Positions 20,809-33,065 of a stretch of DNA of 64,000 nucleotides are shown here, piece by piece. A program made the translations under genes and the position numbers. How positions within the stretch are numbered: position 1 is the stretch's first letter; the number at the start of each line of letters is the position of its first letter. The stretch spans positions 822,671 to 886,670 of the forward strand of contig NC_037259.1 in NCBI RefSeq assembly GCF_000002425.4. Direction: 5' to 3'. The DNA comes from Physcomitrium patens (taxonomy: Eukaryota; Streptophyta; Bryopsida; Funariales; Funariaceae). Below the pieces are notes generated by a model, which worked only from the letters and a program-made list of their open reading frames with translations, was not told the DNA's origin and did no database searches.

Positions 20809-22780
20809 ATGGCAAGAGACGAGACGACGGTCAAGGCTCCACGGTTTGTCACGCACCTATTTCTCTCTCTCAGGGTGAGGCATTATTCGTTCAATGCTTG
20901 GAATTGTCACTGAAGTGCTCGAACTGGACTTGGGAATTCGGAATGCAGGAAGGTGGTGGATCACGTGGTATTCTTCCGGATGAAGGACGAGCTCACAGAG
21001 GAGCAAGAGCGGGAGATGTTGGAAGCTCTGTTCACTCTCCAGTATACCTCCCAAGGCGTTATCTACTTGTCAGTTGGTATAATTTCTCTTCGATTTTCTC
21101 TTCTTTTTCGGTTTCCTTGACAGAAATCACACTTTAGCAGCAATGATATTGTGTGTGTGTGTGTGTGTTTGTGGGGGGTGATGGATGAGCTCCTGATGCT
21201 GGCCTGATGCGTGCGGCAGGTCCAGTGTTGGAGAAAACGGTGGATGGGGTCACTCACGCACTCTTCGCAAGGTTCATGGCGAAGGAGCATGTGGAGCTCT
21301 ACATGCAGAGTCCCGAGAGGAAGAGAATTGCTGTTGACCTTGTTATTCCCTACTACAATGTATTCGCTCAAGCCCGCAGCGCTCGCAATTGCTCCCGCTA
21401 TATCTAGGGTTACAGTCTGTTCTTGCATCGCGAGTATTAGTCCATTTTTCTTGAGGATCTTCTGCGTGCGCGTCTGACTTGAGCGTTCAATTTTATCAAG
21501 CTACCCTGGTTGGCACACAGGGCTTGGTGATGTTGGACATTGAGGACGGAGTGGCCGACGACGTGGAAGCAATCTTTGGCCGTGAGTTCGTAAGAATACC
21601 AAATTATACCTCATGGTTTTATTTATTTATTTATTTTTCTGTTCATTTACTTGCGCAGCAGGATTCTGGTTTTCCGGGCTTGTGGCAGAGAGTTGGAGCT
21701 TCGCAGTGGAGGGTGCTCCTGATAAATTCTAAGCAAAGGGTTGTCTTCTATGTGTGAGTGCGTTGTAGGCACTGTGCGGAGGCATTGATCACTTTGTTCT
21801 GTTCAAAGTGAAGGAGGGTACCAGTCAAGAATCCATCGATGCCATGTTGCAATCGTTTCGCGACTTGGCGGCGTCCATGGATCCTGATTCTATGTTCCAG
21901 TTGACTGCAGGTGATGCTTTCTTGCAAAGCTTACGATACTTGTTACCAACCATAGTGCTTGGTTTGCTGAATCTCTCGGCACCATCCATTCTCGGTCTCA
22001 TCAAATGTACAACGTTCACGTTGTGTGCTCTTGGTTTAAATTAGGATCTCAGCAAGCCACGTCAAAATTTGAGTTGCCAATTTTCTGTATGAAGCACTTT
22101 TGTCTGTCAGTGTGTAACCCATGTATTTCGGTAGTTTGTTCATGTGAAAATCTCTTTAAATTTGGATACTGTGCCGCCAATATGATTGCGGCCCAGCTGA
22201 CGTGAGATTACGCGACTGCCTGTAGGGACCAACTTTTCTCCCATGGGCAAAGGATATACGCACGGTTTCATTGCTCGTCTCCCATCAGGTGCGTTTTGTC
22301 ATCGGTGTGTTGCAAGTGTTTAGGGAAGAAGGGAGTGATTGATCATCGAACCTTCATCGTTACTCCGTTACCACACGAAACATCCAGCAAAGCTCTGAAC
22401 GCTCAGTTAGAAAGAGCGCAAGTTCTGAAATTGCTTGCACTGGTTTGCAGAGGAAGCTCTGGAGGATTTCTTAAAATCGGATGCTTATGCTCAGGTAAAC
22501 ATTGCTCCAACTTCATTTACCACTTCATTTGAGGACCGAAAGCACATAATCTCTTTTGCTCTTGTTTAAAACCGATAATCTATCACCTACTGCCTGAGAA
22601 TCTCAACGACGTAGTAACGATGAAGGTTGTTTTTTTTATGTTTTTCCTTTGGGACAGGCATTATCCAAAGAAGCTTTACCTGATGGCACCGAATACATAT
22701 CAGCAAACTTAGCATCAGCGTTTCGGGGGTCGAGTGTGACCCTTCACGGAGAACCGGAAGACGTCGAAGGAACTGCGTAG
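20809..22780 (+). CDS. Double stress-responsive A/B barrel (Dabb) domain protein, UP3-like
   Basis: Eight coding exons with GT-AG introns and consistent phase: 20809-20843, 20949-21076, 21220-21359, 21521-21589, 21769-21910, 22226-22288, 22451-22494, 22658-22780, giving 247 aa. Two ferredoxin-like Dabb domains follow one another. The first starts VDHVVFFRM at residue 15 and includes EHVELYMQSP, the helix and strand typical of the fold. The second starts IDHFVLFKV near residue 130 and includes the GKGYTHGFIARLPS segment. Plant members such as Arabidopsis UP3 have the same two-domain layout, about 260 aa. These proteins dimerise; a biochemical role is not established. Only about 12 residues precede the first domain, so no plastid transit peptide is apparent. 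Exon 1 codes for 11 residues only. Confidence 0.87.
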
Positions 22781-22957
22781 AGAAGCGATGCTCCCTGCTC
22801 ATGACCCAATTCATGAACTTCCCCCAGAATAAGTGAAACCACACAACTTTGACAGGTTTGTATATTTTTACAGTGCGTAACCATTCATCTCCCATAGCTG
22901 GTTGAGAATGTAGACTGCTTCCCCCATGGAGTCTTGTTGAATCCTCCTTTCAATAAA
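22781..22957 (+). other. 3' untranslated region of the Dabb gene with poly(A) signal
   Basis: AATAAA at 22952-22957, about 170 bases after the stop codon, in AT-rising sequence. Probable 3' end of the transcript. Confidence 0.5.
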
Positions 22958-25000
22958 TAATACCGTCGTTGTTTAGTTGCGTGAGCCGGAGAAATAGCAA
23001 CATCTTGAGTGACCTGATGGTTGTGGTCAAAGGTAGTGTTACCCCACCATCCGAAATATATCCAAGTTAGAGTAGAAATGTTTCTTCAAAACATGTTTTT
23101 TTAAGGGTCTCAAAAGTATTCCGAAGTTACATTGAGACATCTTGAGAGTCTACTGCCGCTCTGGTTGCAAAACAAGCTTGCAAGGTACGCTACCTCTGAA
23201 CATTATGAGACTTGTGTGGGTACCTTGCCTTGGCCGTAGTAGGCAATGAAGTCTATACATAGTGGCAATATTAGGTTTAAAAAAGGGCTTGCCTGCTATT
23301 TCGGTAATTAAGTGTAATTGATGAGTCAGAATTTGTTTAATAACAAAACTGTTCCAGTGGAAGCGTAGACCATCACCGTCTTGAAATACGCTTCTTGAGC
23401 ATTGTGAGTCATCTCCAAAATCTGTCTCATTTTACCAGAAAGGTTTAAAGAGGAGAAGTGTTCTTTTCCTGGAAGTATTCAAATCTATTGTACATTTGAT
23501 TACTTTCATATCTATGTATGAAAGTGTTATATCTGCATGTTACATTGCCGCGACCCTTGGCTAACAAGAAATTCCAACTTCTCAATTTTGTTTAATATAC
23601 CATTTTGGAGTTATTGCTGCCAAACAGGCAAAAACCCAAAAGCAATCAAAGGAAGATAATGTTGAACTTGTGGGTTGGGCAAAGCCTAGTTGGATTTTGT
23701 TTTAGCAACGTCCACAAAGTTCCTTGGATTTCCTCTTGATATTGATTCATCTGAAGCATTGAATCTTAAAACAAGCTTTGTGAATTGAAATTTGTGTTTG
23801 CATAAAAAGTGGTATTGATTTGAACTTGTGGTCTTCTAGTATTTGTCACAAATGCCACAAACAAATAAAAATGCTTTAGCCCTTGAGATTTTTGTCCAAA
23901 ATTGGAATTGAAATAAGTTTTTTTTTTTTGTGCCTATATCTTGAACCAATACTAGCATGCAGATAAACAAGCAATCTTTTGTCACAGCTAAGGCCAATGC
24001 TTGCATACTTAGATTGCAACAAAATTTTAATAAAAATCTACCTAATTTCAAATTAGCAATCTTAGCAAAGCTAATGCAGGCTCTTTCAAAGAACGTTTTT
24101 TGTCCCGGACTTGTCTAAAACTTTGAAATTATAAAATTGCATAATGCCACTGAGATTATGAAACCTTGTATAATTACAAAATTTTCATCCATTGAGGTTT
24201 AAAATTAAGTGAAATACCTCCACATATACACATTTATGATTTATTTTTTTATATTTCTTACATAAGTGATTTCAAGATTCTAAAATTGATAAATTGCAAG
24301 CTGTCCATGCAACTTTATTTTGCTATCTAATCTTTATATATATTTTTTATTGTCACCATAAATATATTTATTTATTTTGTAGTGACAACATCTCCAATAA
24401 ATTGAAAGGTGCACAATACTAAATTCATACTAAAAATATGTCCAATAACATATATTTGAAATCTGAATAATATTTTAAATCAATAAATAAATAAATTATA
24501 TATATATAATGTTTATAATAATTATCAAAAACATAAAACATACATTGAAGTGGTTGAATGATTCGAAAACATGCCACATAAAATTTATACATGAATTTAT
24601 ATGAAATTTATCATTAAAATTTTAAGATCCACAAACTTTAGTAATTTTTTCAAAAATAAGTTTATGCAAAATCTAATTAAAAAAAGAAGAAAAAAAGAAG
24701 GTAATTTACAAGTTAGATTTTAAACATGACTCTCTGACACATTATTCAGTAGTGGAAAATATTACAAGAAAATATTCCATTTACTCTGGAAGATAAATAT
24801 CGATGGAAATATTATATAATTTAATGACTATTTACAACAAAAGAACCTGATTTGGGGTGTACAAGGCCAGTTTTGTTTCACTTAATTTTTTAACACCAAG
24901 GCATCTGAGTACCAATCCAGGTACCCATCCCAGATCCCACATCTCAAACCAGGTACCCTAAATCCAGATCCCCAAGTCCCAAGCTCCCTCCTCACAAGTG
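22958..25000. other. Intergenic stretch, AT-rich after 23.8 kb
   Basis: No gene recognised. The first ~900 bases have moderate GC, possibly transcribed downstream sequence, and the rest is AT-rich with short (TA)n near 24498-24508. Confidence 0.5.
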
Positions 25001-25128
25001 TTGGAAGACCAGAGCATTCTTCGACGAGAGTGATGATCCGACCCCTAATTTTTTTTTTCTCGTTTCTGCTTTTACTCGTCTCTAATTCTGCCGAGCAAGG
25101 TCACGAAGACCGATCCGGACTCGCAATC

Positions 25129-28100
25129 ATGTTGCACTGCGTCTTCATCCTCTCCGACACCGGGTACATCTCGAAAATCCTTCAATCTTCGGTGAATTCT
25201 GTACATTTTTTGACCTTCGATGCTGCATTTGCGACTCAATTTTGGGGGTGATTGTGAACCGGGCGATTTGGGAATGGTGTGCGACTACGGTGGGTCGGTT
25301 TAGAAACATTGCGAAAATTCAGAGTTTTTGATTTCGTTATTTGGGCCAGATTGAGCTAATTTGAGTGACGGGGGCTAGAGGATTGGTTTGAGTCTTGCTT
25401 TAGATTGTGGGGCAGAATCGTCGAACTTTGCATAACAACCCGCCCTCGTTAGTGTAGTTGTGTTGGATAATTTTGTGGGTTTCGCATTCGTGAAGGATTC
25501 CACAACCTCCATGCTGTATTGATTATCCGTTTGTTGGGTCCAGATCAGCTGCTGTTACTGTATTTTTATTTTATTTGATCATACGGTTACGTGTCTGAGA
25601 ATGAATTACAAGACCAGGGTGATTCTTGTTCCAGGTCCTATTTGTGCCCATTCAGTTTGCATGGTGAAGGTTTATTTTGTGATTAGGGTTTTGGGAATGC
25701 AGGGAAATTATGCTGGAGAAACATTGGATGGGACACCAGGTGGATCGCTCTATTTGTGCTTGGTTCTGGAAACAGGCACATCCTTCGGTATGCGTTTCTC
25801 ATCTTGAAGGGAGCCTTGTAGTTCTTTTGTGGTTCCGATCATATTATCTCTGCCAATGGGAGTGCCCACAAGTTCCCAACGCTCCGAAGATGGGATCTCC
25901 TCATGTAGTTGTATTTGATGAATTTTATGATAAAGATGACAATCCTGGTAGTTGAGCACTGAATCGTTTGCTTCTCACAATCGATTGTGGTCTCGTCGAT
26001 GTGTGTAGGAGAGGCAAGAGACCATACAGGTGCCAACAGTTGTGGCTGCCCCCACGTATTATGTGTTGCATATTGTTCGTGAAGGTATTACCTTCTTGGC
26101 TTGTGCAAAGACAGAGATGCCTCCTTTGCTCGGCATTGAGGTAAGCTTTTTGGAGCAATCTCGGAATGTCATGTGAAGAATTAACAGCTGGTCTAAGAGT
26201 TTCCTTTTCATGTAATTCCAGCAGATCCAAGCGATTGTTTTATGATTTTGAGATTTGGTTTGTCTGCAAATCAGGACTTAGAAGCTTGATATAAAAAGTG
26301 TCTGATGGGGCAATCGCCGATGCGGAAGTTTTTGGGCAGGGTAGCAGATGTCCTAACAGAGTACTTGGGTGGCCTTAATGAGGATTTGGTCAAGGATAAC
26401 TTCGTCATTATCTATCAGGTGACACTAATGATCGGACAATTGCTTGTACTTTGCTAGAACACTCCTAACGTTTGTTACATTGTGTCATCATTTGTTCTAT
26501 AGTAACAGATTGTTGTGCGACCACTGTATAATGCATGTTCAACTATGGATTCAATTTTTCATTTTTAATATGTATGACTTTCTTGATATATCGAATCACG
26601 TCCTGCCACGAATATGCCGTCGAAATATCTGAAAACGGCGTTGTTTTTCTTCAGCTTTTAGATGAGATGATGGACCACGGATTCCCATTGACCACGGAGC
26701 CGAGTATTCTTAAGGAGATGATACTGCCAGCTAACTTGGTCAGTAGAGTAATCAGTGTGGTAACTGGCACCTCCACAACTTTGAGCAGCACCCTCCCCTC
26801 TACCACTTCATCGAGTGTACCTTGGCGAGCAAGTGGTATCAAGCATGCCAAGAATGAGGTCTACTTTGATCTCGTTGAAGAAATGGATGCCACAGTGAAC
26901 AAGTAAGTAATTGTCGTTCATGACACCTTATTACACCAAACACGGAACAAGCTGTGCGAAGCTTCACCAAAATCACCATATACTATGGAGTAAAGTATTC
27001 ATCAGAGGTCACAGCAATTCATTTTTTCTGTGTTACCTAGGAAAATTTGTTGCGGGCTATAATATTCCTCTCCTACAGCATTTGTCCATCAACAATATGT
27101 TGTAGATTTGGTTTAGTTTCAAGTTATCAGATGTACCCACAATCTCAAGGAGCTATTCAGATTTCTTTTTTAGTTGAGTTCTAGAATATGGTGCTAAAAT
27201 TAACTCCATCGACCTATGGTATTTAAATTCAATTATATCGAAGGATTCACTTCCAGGCGACTTACCACTTTCTTCATGATCGCCTAAGCTATTGGGAAGG
27301 TGTCTTATCTTAAGTGCACTTCACAATTAAGATTACTGACGCTCTGTGGGTTGTAGGGATGGATTTCTTGCCAGATGTGAAGTCTACGGGGAGGTGCTCG
27401 GTTCATCACGGCTTTCGGGTATGCCAGATGTGTCTTTGACGTTCACAAATCCCTCGATTTTGAATGATGTCAGCTTTCATCCATGCGTCCGGATTCAAGC
27501 ATGGGAAAGCAACCAAAAGCTTTCCTTTGTGCCTCCAGATGGCTCTTTCAAGCTCATGAGTTACAGGTCCCTTGCTCATTCCTCAGGCTTTGGTGTTGAT
27601 ATGCACGCATGCTTTTCAATTTGTTTATTTGTGTGGTGTTTTGTATTATTTGAATGGTCTTGTAATTCAGGCATGTAAATGACGTAGTAATGATGCTGCA
27701 CGTTTCCATTTTGCATCTCCAAGATTGTGTTTGAAGTATGTTGACGCCTTCAATGACCATGTCGTATACTTGATTTTTCCAAAGAGGGTTCGAAATGCCC
27801 AGAAATTGTTTGGAGTAATTTCAACTGTTTTGGAGAACAAGGAGCTACTGAATTTGTACAACAGTACTATACTGGACAGACTTCGAATTTGGTTTTTTTT
27901 GTATTATAGATTCCCGAATGAAGCAACAACTGTCCTGGATTTTTGCAGGATCAAAAATCTCAAGAATACGCCTATTTATGTAAGGCCACAGTTCAGTTCC
28001 GGCGGAGGAGTGGTGACAGTTACTGTTATGGTGGGAATTCGAGCCAATGTTGGCAAGCCTGTAGACAATATCACGCTTCAGTTGGTGTTACCTCCGTCTG

Positions 28101-28583
28101 TAGCTTCTTCAGACTTGACAGCAAATCATGGCTCGGTCTTGCCGAACCACACCACAAAGGTACTGGTTATGTTCGTCAGAATACGTCTCGGCTCCTTTTT
28201 GGATTTAACAGAGGATTAGAGAATGAGAAGGGAATCGATGTTTCTTTTAATTCTGTGCGTGTTGATGTTACATAGTCATTTCTTGGTTGTTAGGTTGCAT
28301 TGTCATCACTTGTGATACTTAGAATGGAATTTTGCAGGTTACTACTTGGACTATCGGCCGGATTCCCAAAGACAAGGCACCATGTCTTAGTGGAAAACTG
28401 CAGTTAGAAGCTGGCCTCGAACGACTACGGGAGTATCCAACTTTTCTGGTCGGATTTAAGATCATGGGGGTTGCTCTTTCTGGTTTAAGATCCGACAGAG
28501 TTGACATCAACCGTGTTGATTACTCCGCTTACAGAGGTTTTCGTGCTGTAACTCGGGCTGGAAACTATGAAATACGAAGCTGA
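25129..28583 (+). CDS. AP3M: AP-3 adaptor complex medium subunit mu
   Basis: The mu subunit of the AP-3 clathrin-adaptor-related complex binds Tyr-based sorting signals and, in plants, routes cargo to the vacuole membrane. Exons: 25129-25163, 25703-25787, 26009-26140, 26329-26418, 26655-26902, 27357-27566, 27949-28159, 28338-28583; 418 aa, against about 415 in Arabidopsis. The N-terminal longin-like domain (about 1-140) includes HWMGHQVDRSICAWFW, VLHIVREGITFLAC and EYLGGLNEDLVKDNF. The mu homology domain (about 180-418) includes LSFVPPDGSFKLMSYR, TTWTIGRIPKDKAPCLSG and ends TRAGNYEIRS. All splice sites are GT-AG and phases join without error. Exon 1 codes for 11 codons plus two bases and is followed by a 539-bp intron. 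An upstream ATG at 25030 is not in the homologous protein, so I start at MLHCVFIL. Confidence 0.97.
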
Positions 28584-29240
28584 GTGTATGAACTGTTTTC
28601 TATCTTAGAAACGGTTCGTGAGAATACAGATGTCGCATAGGCCCTTGTATATTTTAATTGAACTTTTTTGTGACAACTGCCATCATTCATTCGATTCGAT
28701 TCGATTTGATTATATGGCCCGATGGGGGTTTTTTGTAGTCCTGGTTTGGAGTCTATGGAGGCTTTTCTGAGTTGAAGTTGTTAGCGAGACATATTGTCTA
28801 CGAAGTCACAAACACGTGAGATAATCCTCAAAGTGATATTCTACATTTTACTAAGTTAGCTGCTCTTAGGGAATTTGTGGGACTTTAATGGCTTCCTCCA
28901 CTTGTCCCCATAAGCAAGTTAAGATGCTCTGGACGCTACAGTTCACAAAGCTGGTCAACTTTTCAGCATTGGTGCTATTTCTACCCATTGCTTGAAAGAC
29001 GCACAAATAAGACTTCGGTGGATGAATTTGCAGTGGAGAAGAATAGTCTGATAAACTTTGTTATATATCAGCTGTAACTAAAACTTGATGAAGATTTCGA
29101 AGAGTGTATTTTTGCGCCACATGGAACTTCAACTGAAACAGTCTTTTCTATGCAGTTGTATGTAGGTGATGCAGTAATTTTTTTGTGCGTTACAGTATGC
29201 TTTGGTCCACACTGAAATGTTTTGGTTTTCATTGGATTGT
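28584..29240 (+). other. 3' untranslated and downstream region of AP3M
   Basis: Moderate-GC sequence after the stop codon, turning strongly AT-rich near 29240. No clear AATAAA close to the stop. A short GATTC repeat (ATTCGATTCGATTCGATTTG) is at about 28689-28708. Confidence 0.4.
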
Positions 29241-29698
29241 GGGCAACTTATTTATTAATGTCACATTTTTTTAATATATTTTTATTGATACTAGTTATTA
29301 AAAAGTTCATGTGAAGAATTCTAAAGGACCCATAAATGTTTTTGTAATTTTAATTTTCAACTAGAATTTCCAATTGCCAAGTGTCATTTTGAAATAAATT
29401 AATTTAAAATATCCAAAAAAAATCATGTACATAGACAAGTTGTTTTTTGAAAAGTTTTAATTATCACATACAATCAATATATATATTTTTCACCATAAAA
29501 GTATCTTGAAGATACTTGTAAAATAAGTCAAAAAAGGTTTGAAGCGATGTATACAAAGCTTTTGATTCACCTTATTTATGCTTTTATTACCTTGTGTTGT
29601 TGAATATTAAAATATTACAAATCAGTAAAAAATTTACAAATTTTTAATGATTAACAACTAAAACTATGATTTTATTCATAATATCATCTTCTCTATTT

Positions 29699-29736
<38 letters not shown>

Positions 29737-30391
29737 TTTAATATACATATACTAAAACTACCAAAAATTATATTATTTTATTGATTTATTCATTTTATTC
29801 CAATCAAATTATTTGTTATATTTTCTAACTTGTTTTCTATTTTTGATTATATAAGAAGTAAATTTAATTTTAATTTAAAAATAACTAAAACGTTTAATCA
29901 AAATGTACATATATATAATTATACTTTACTATGACTTATAGAGTATATAAATATTCTTACTTTTAAAATAGTAATTATATAAATATTAATAGTATAATTA
30001 ATTAAAAAAAATTAAGCATTGATAAAGGGTGTAGGTGGCATGTGGTAGGTGATGGGTTGTAGGGGTAGAAGCAAAAAACTAGGTGGCATTGACAATACCT
30101 TATATATGTTATTTTAAATTAAAATAGCCAATTATACATTATTTTATCAAAATAATATATATTTTTAAATAGGTTTTATAGATCTGGATAGTTGTACTTT
30201 ATGTCAAAAAAATAACAGATATATATATATTTTAAATCAACAAGTTATGCAATGACTTTCTTCTAAAAGGAAAACAACTATCAAAATATATAAGGCTTTA
30301 TTTTATTAATTAAACTAAATTTCATGTAGGAAAATCTAACTTTCTAGTTTATCATAGTTTTTACCACTTAAATTACAAGAATATTTAAATC

Positions 30392-30426
<35 letters not shown>

Positions 30427-32450
30427 CTAAATCAAATATTAATAACTATATTTTAAAACTTTTTATGATTTTTGTTTTACAACTCTTAAAACTATATTGA
30501 GTAGTATTATTTATAGTTATATTTTTAACAATGAAAAACATATGCTTATGAAAGTGAGATTATTTGTGCATGAAAAATAAAATTTAATTGAGCTATATTA
30601 ATCAAATTTGCTTTTAGAGAAGTTTTTTCTTTTTATGATTCCATTTTATTTTATTATATTGATAAATTTTTTTGTTGAATGTGAAATTTTCACAAATCTT
30701 AGTTTTACAATGTATCTTAGCTTAACAACCACCTCCATCTAAACCAAAAACAAACATGTCTTTTGCACACCACATTGTCAACTATTGTTTTTCAATGTGT
30801 ATATCCAAATCAATTTCTAAGTCTTCTTCACTAAAATTTTAACTTTGTTGCATTATTCTAAAGGTGTTTGTTTAACCTCTCTTTTTTTTTCTTTGTTGTT
30901 TTTCTTTTGTCTTCTAATTTTTTTTTCTTATGGGCCAAATTACTTGAACATTGAAGAGAAGATAACAAAAATAATATGTTTTTTTAAAATAAATAAATTA
31001 AATCTATTTCAATTCTTTCAAGTGGACTATAGAAATAATAAATTTGGCATCTAGCATAATATATAAATTAATATGGTTTGTTTTTAGAATATATTCTTGT
31101 AATCAATTGAAATCATACTTCATTATAAACTAATAATAAATCTATGATGTAGAAGTAAAGAAGAATTACTATTTGATAAAATTGAGCATCCAGAGGAAAT
31201 TTTGAATATTAATTATAACACTAATGTTGGAAACCCTAGATCTTACTGATTTTGCGAACTTTATTTCAGAAAAAGTAAATCCATTTTGCATGTCAACAAA
31301 AGACCATACATGCAATAATGACAATTTCAAATGGAGTTCCTTTTTAATGTTTAAATTATTATTATTATTATTAGGATATCATCATTAATTTTTTTATTAA
31401 AAAAACCTTGTGAAGTAAAAAATGAAAAATAAACAAAATAAACAAAACAAGACTCTTCAATCATATTTGCTCAATATAATATGCCACATAATCACCATAT
31501 TTGTGACCAAACAAATGACATTTTATTGTCTCTACTTTGTCAGTTACATGAAATTTGTATAAACCTAACAATATAATTTTTTTTTTTTTTTGTACAAAGA
31601 TTTTTAATATATAAAAAATCATATATAAATTCTTTTAATATAAAATAAATTATTAATTTAGTTTTATTTCTAATTAAAAAATGATATCAAATCCCAAAAT
31701 AACAAATGTAAAAAAATCCCTTTACAAAAAAAAAACATTTCAAAACTTTTGTTGAGTCAAATTTTTGTAGAGGTTTCTACACTAAAAACATATTCTTTAT
31801 GGTCCAAAATGACCTTTAACTACAAAAAAGATATCTTATTCTATTTGAAGATTGCATAATATCACTAGTAAAATTCACAATTCAAGTACCAATTATAAAA
31901 ACTCAACCATACTTAATAGATGTTGCATAAGATTCACCTCTAAATATTCATATAATGTTTTATGTACGTTTATATTTAGAAAGAAATAGATAATTGTTAA
32001 TGCTACATCCCTAGTTGATATCACTACAATCAATGTGACTTCCACGACTTAAATTGACTAAAAAAGACACTTTTGTGTTTAGGACGGGTTTGGCAACCCA
32101 ACATTTAACTCCAATATTGATTTGGAAATAGAATGAATTGATAATAAGCTTTTTGTGTATTTGGCAACCAAATAAAAAGAAAAATATAATTTTGAATTAA
32201 AATTTTATGATGCAAATATTTATTGTCTCCCTCAACCACCACTCTTGAAGAAAAAATGTGCAAAAAAAAGATGCATATTATTATTAGCTTGTTGTCTAGA
32301 AGGAAGTCCCATTATCAATTGAGGATGTAGCTTTAACTAAACCCTCTTACTCTCTCTCACTCTATATATACAAATCTGCACCTCACAAAAAATGACCAAT
32401 AGGTAATGGATAATCTTCAACCTCTTCAACTCACATTGTAGTCTCTACAT
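29241..32450. other. Strongly AT-rich intergenic stretch with (TA)n tracts
   Basis: No gene recognised. (TA)n tracts at about 29701-29732 and 30394-30424, (TTA)n at about 31360-31373 and many A/T homopolymers. Confidence 0.6.
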
Positions 32451-32459
32451 TCACATACA

Positions 32460-33065
32460 AGTGGGGCATTATAGAAGACTCTTCTATTTGTTTTTCACAT
32501 CCTCAAAACTGTGCAGTGTCGGTACCAAAACTTTGCCCCAGAAGTGGCTGTTCAAAGGTGAACTCTCTTCACTGTGTCAATGTAGTCGGTGAACTATCTC
32601 GGCGTTTCTGAATCCAGAACTGGATTGTGAGAAGCGGCAACTAGGTTTCTCAAGAAACGATAAATGATGATCCTTACATTGTGCAAGTTGTTACCGAAGA
32701 TCAGAACCTCAGCTTCCGTGCCTCACACCGGGCTCTAGGCAGATTGCGTAGTTTCCATAGGCAAGCGTCGAAATCACAAAGAGGGTGACAGAAACAACCC
32801 TCGAGTCTAGATCGACAAGCCGAGATCAACACGACTGTTGCCCTGATGGTGGTTTCCTGCAGATCGGTGTTCAAAACCACACCACAAATCTGCCCAACAA
32901 TCTCGTCGTCGCAATGAGGAATGCAGGGGATACAAACAAACACACCCACACACACACACAACAATCAAGGCTGGAGTAGGGCTTTTGATTTGCAAGCTGT
33001 GGATCCACATTGTTAGTGATCAGTTCAATCGGTTTTTAATCTGATTCGAGGTCCATGTTTGGACT
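32460..33065. other. Orphan GC-richer block, possible decayed gene or promoter
   Basis: About 600 bases of near-50% GC in very AT-rich surroundings. On the minus strand a short hydrophobic frame (SVTLFVISTLAYGNYAIC, about 32745-32800) ends in a stop. A neighbouring frame stays open past it, as would be seen in a frameshifted gene. I recognise no family. A (CA)n tract lies at 32939-32962. Confidence 0.3.

Noticed and set aside
25030..25251. Upstream ATG at 25030 as the AP3M start
   Set aside because: Its frame does not join the AP3M exons and would add a signal-like segment that AP-3 mu proteins lack.
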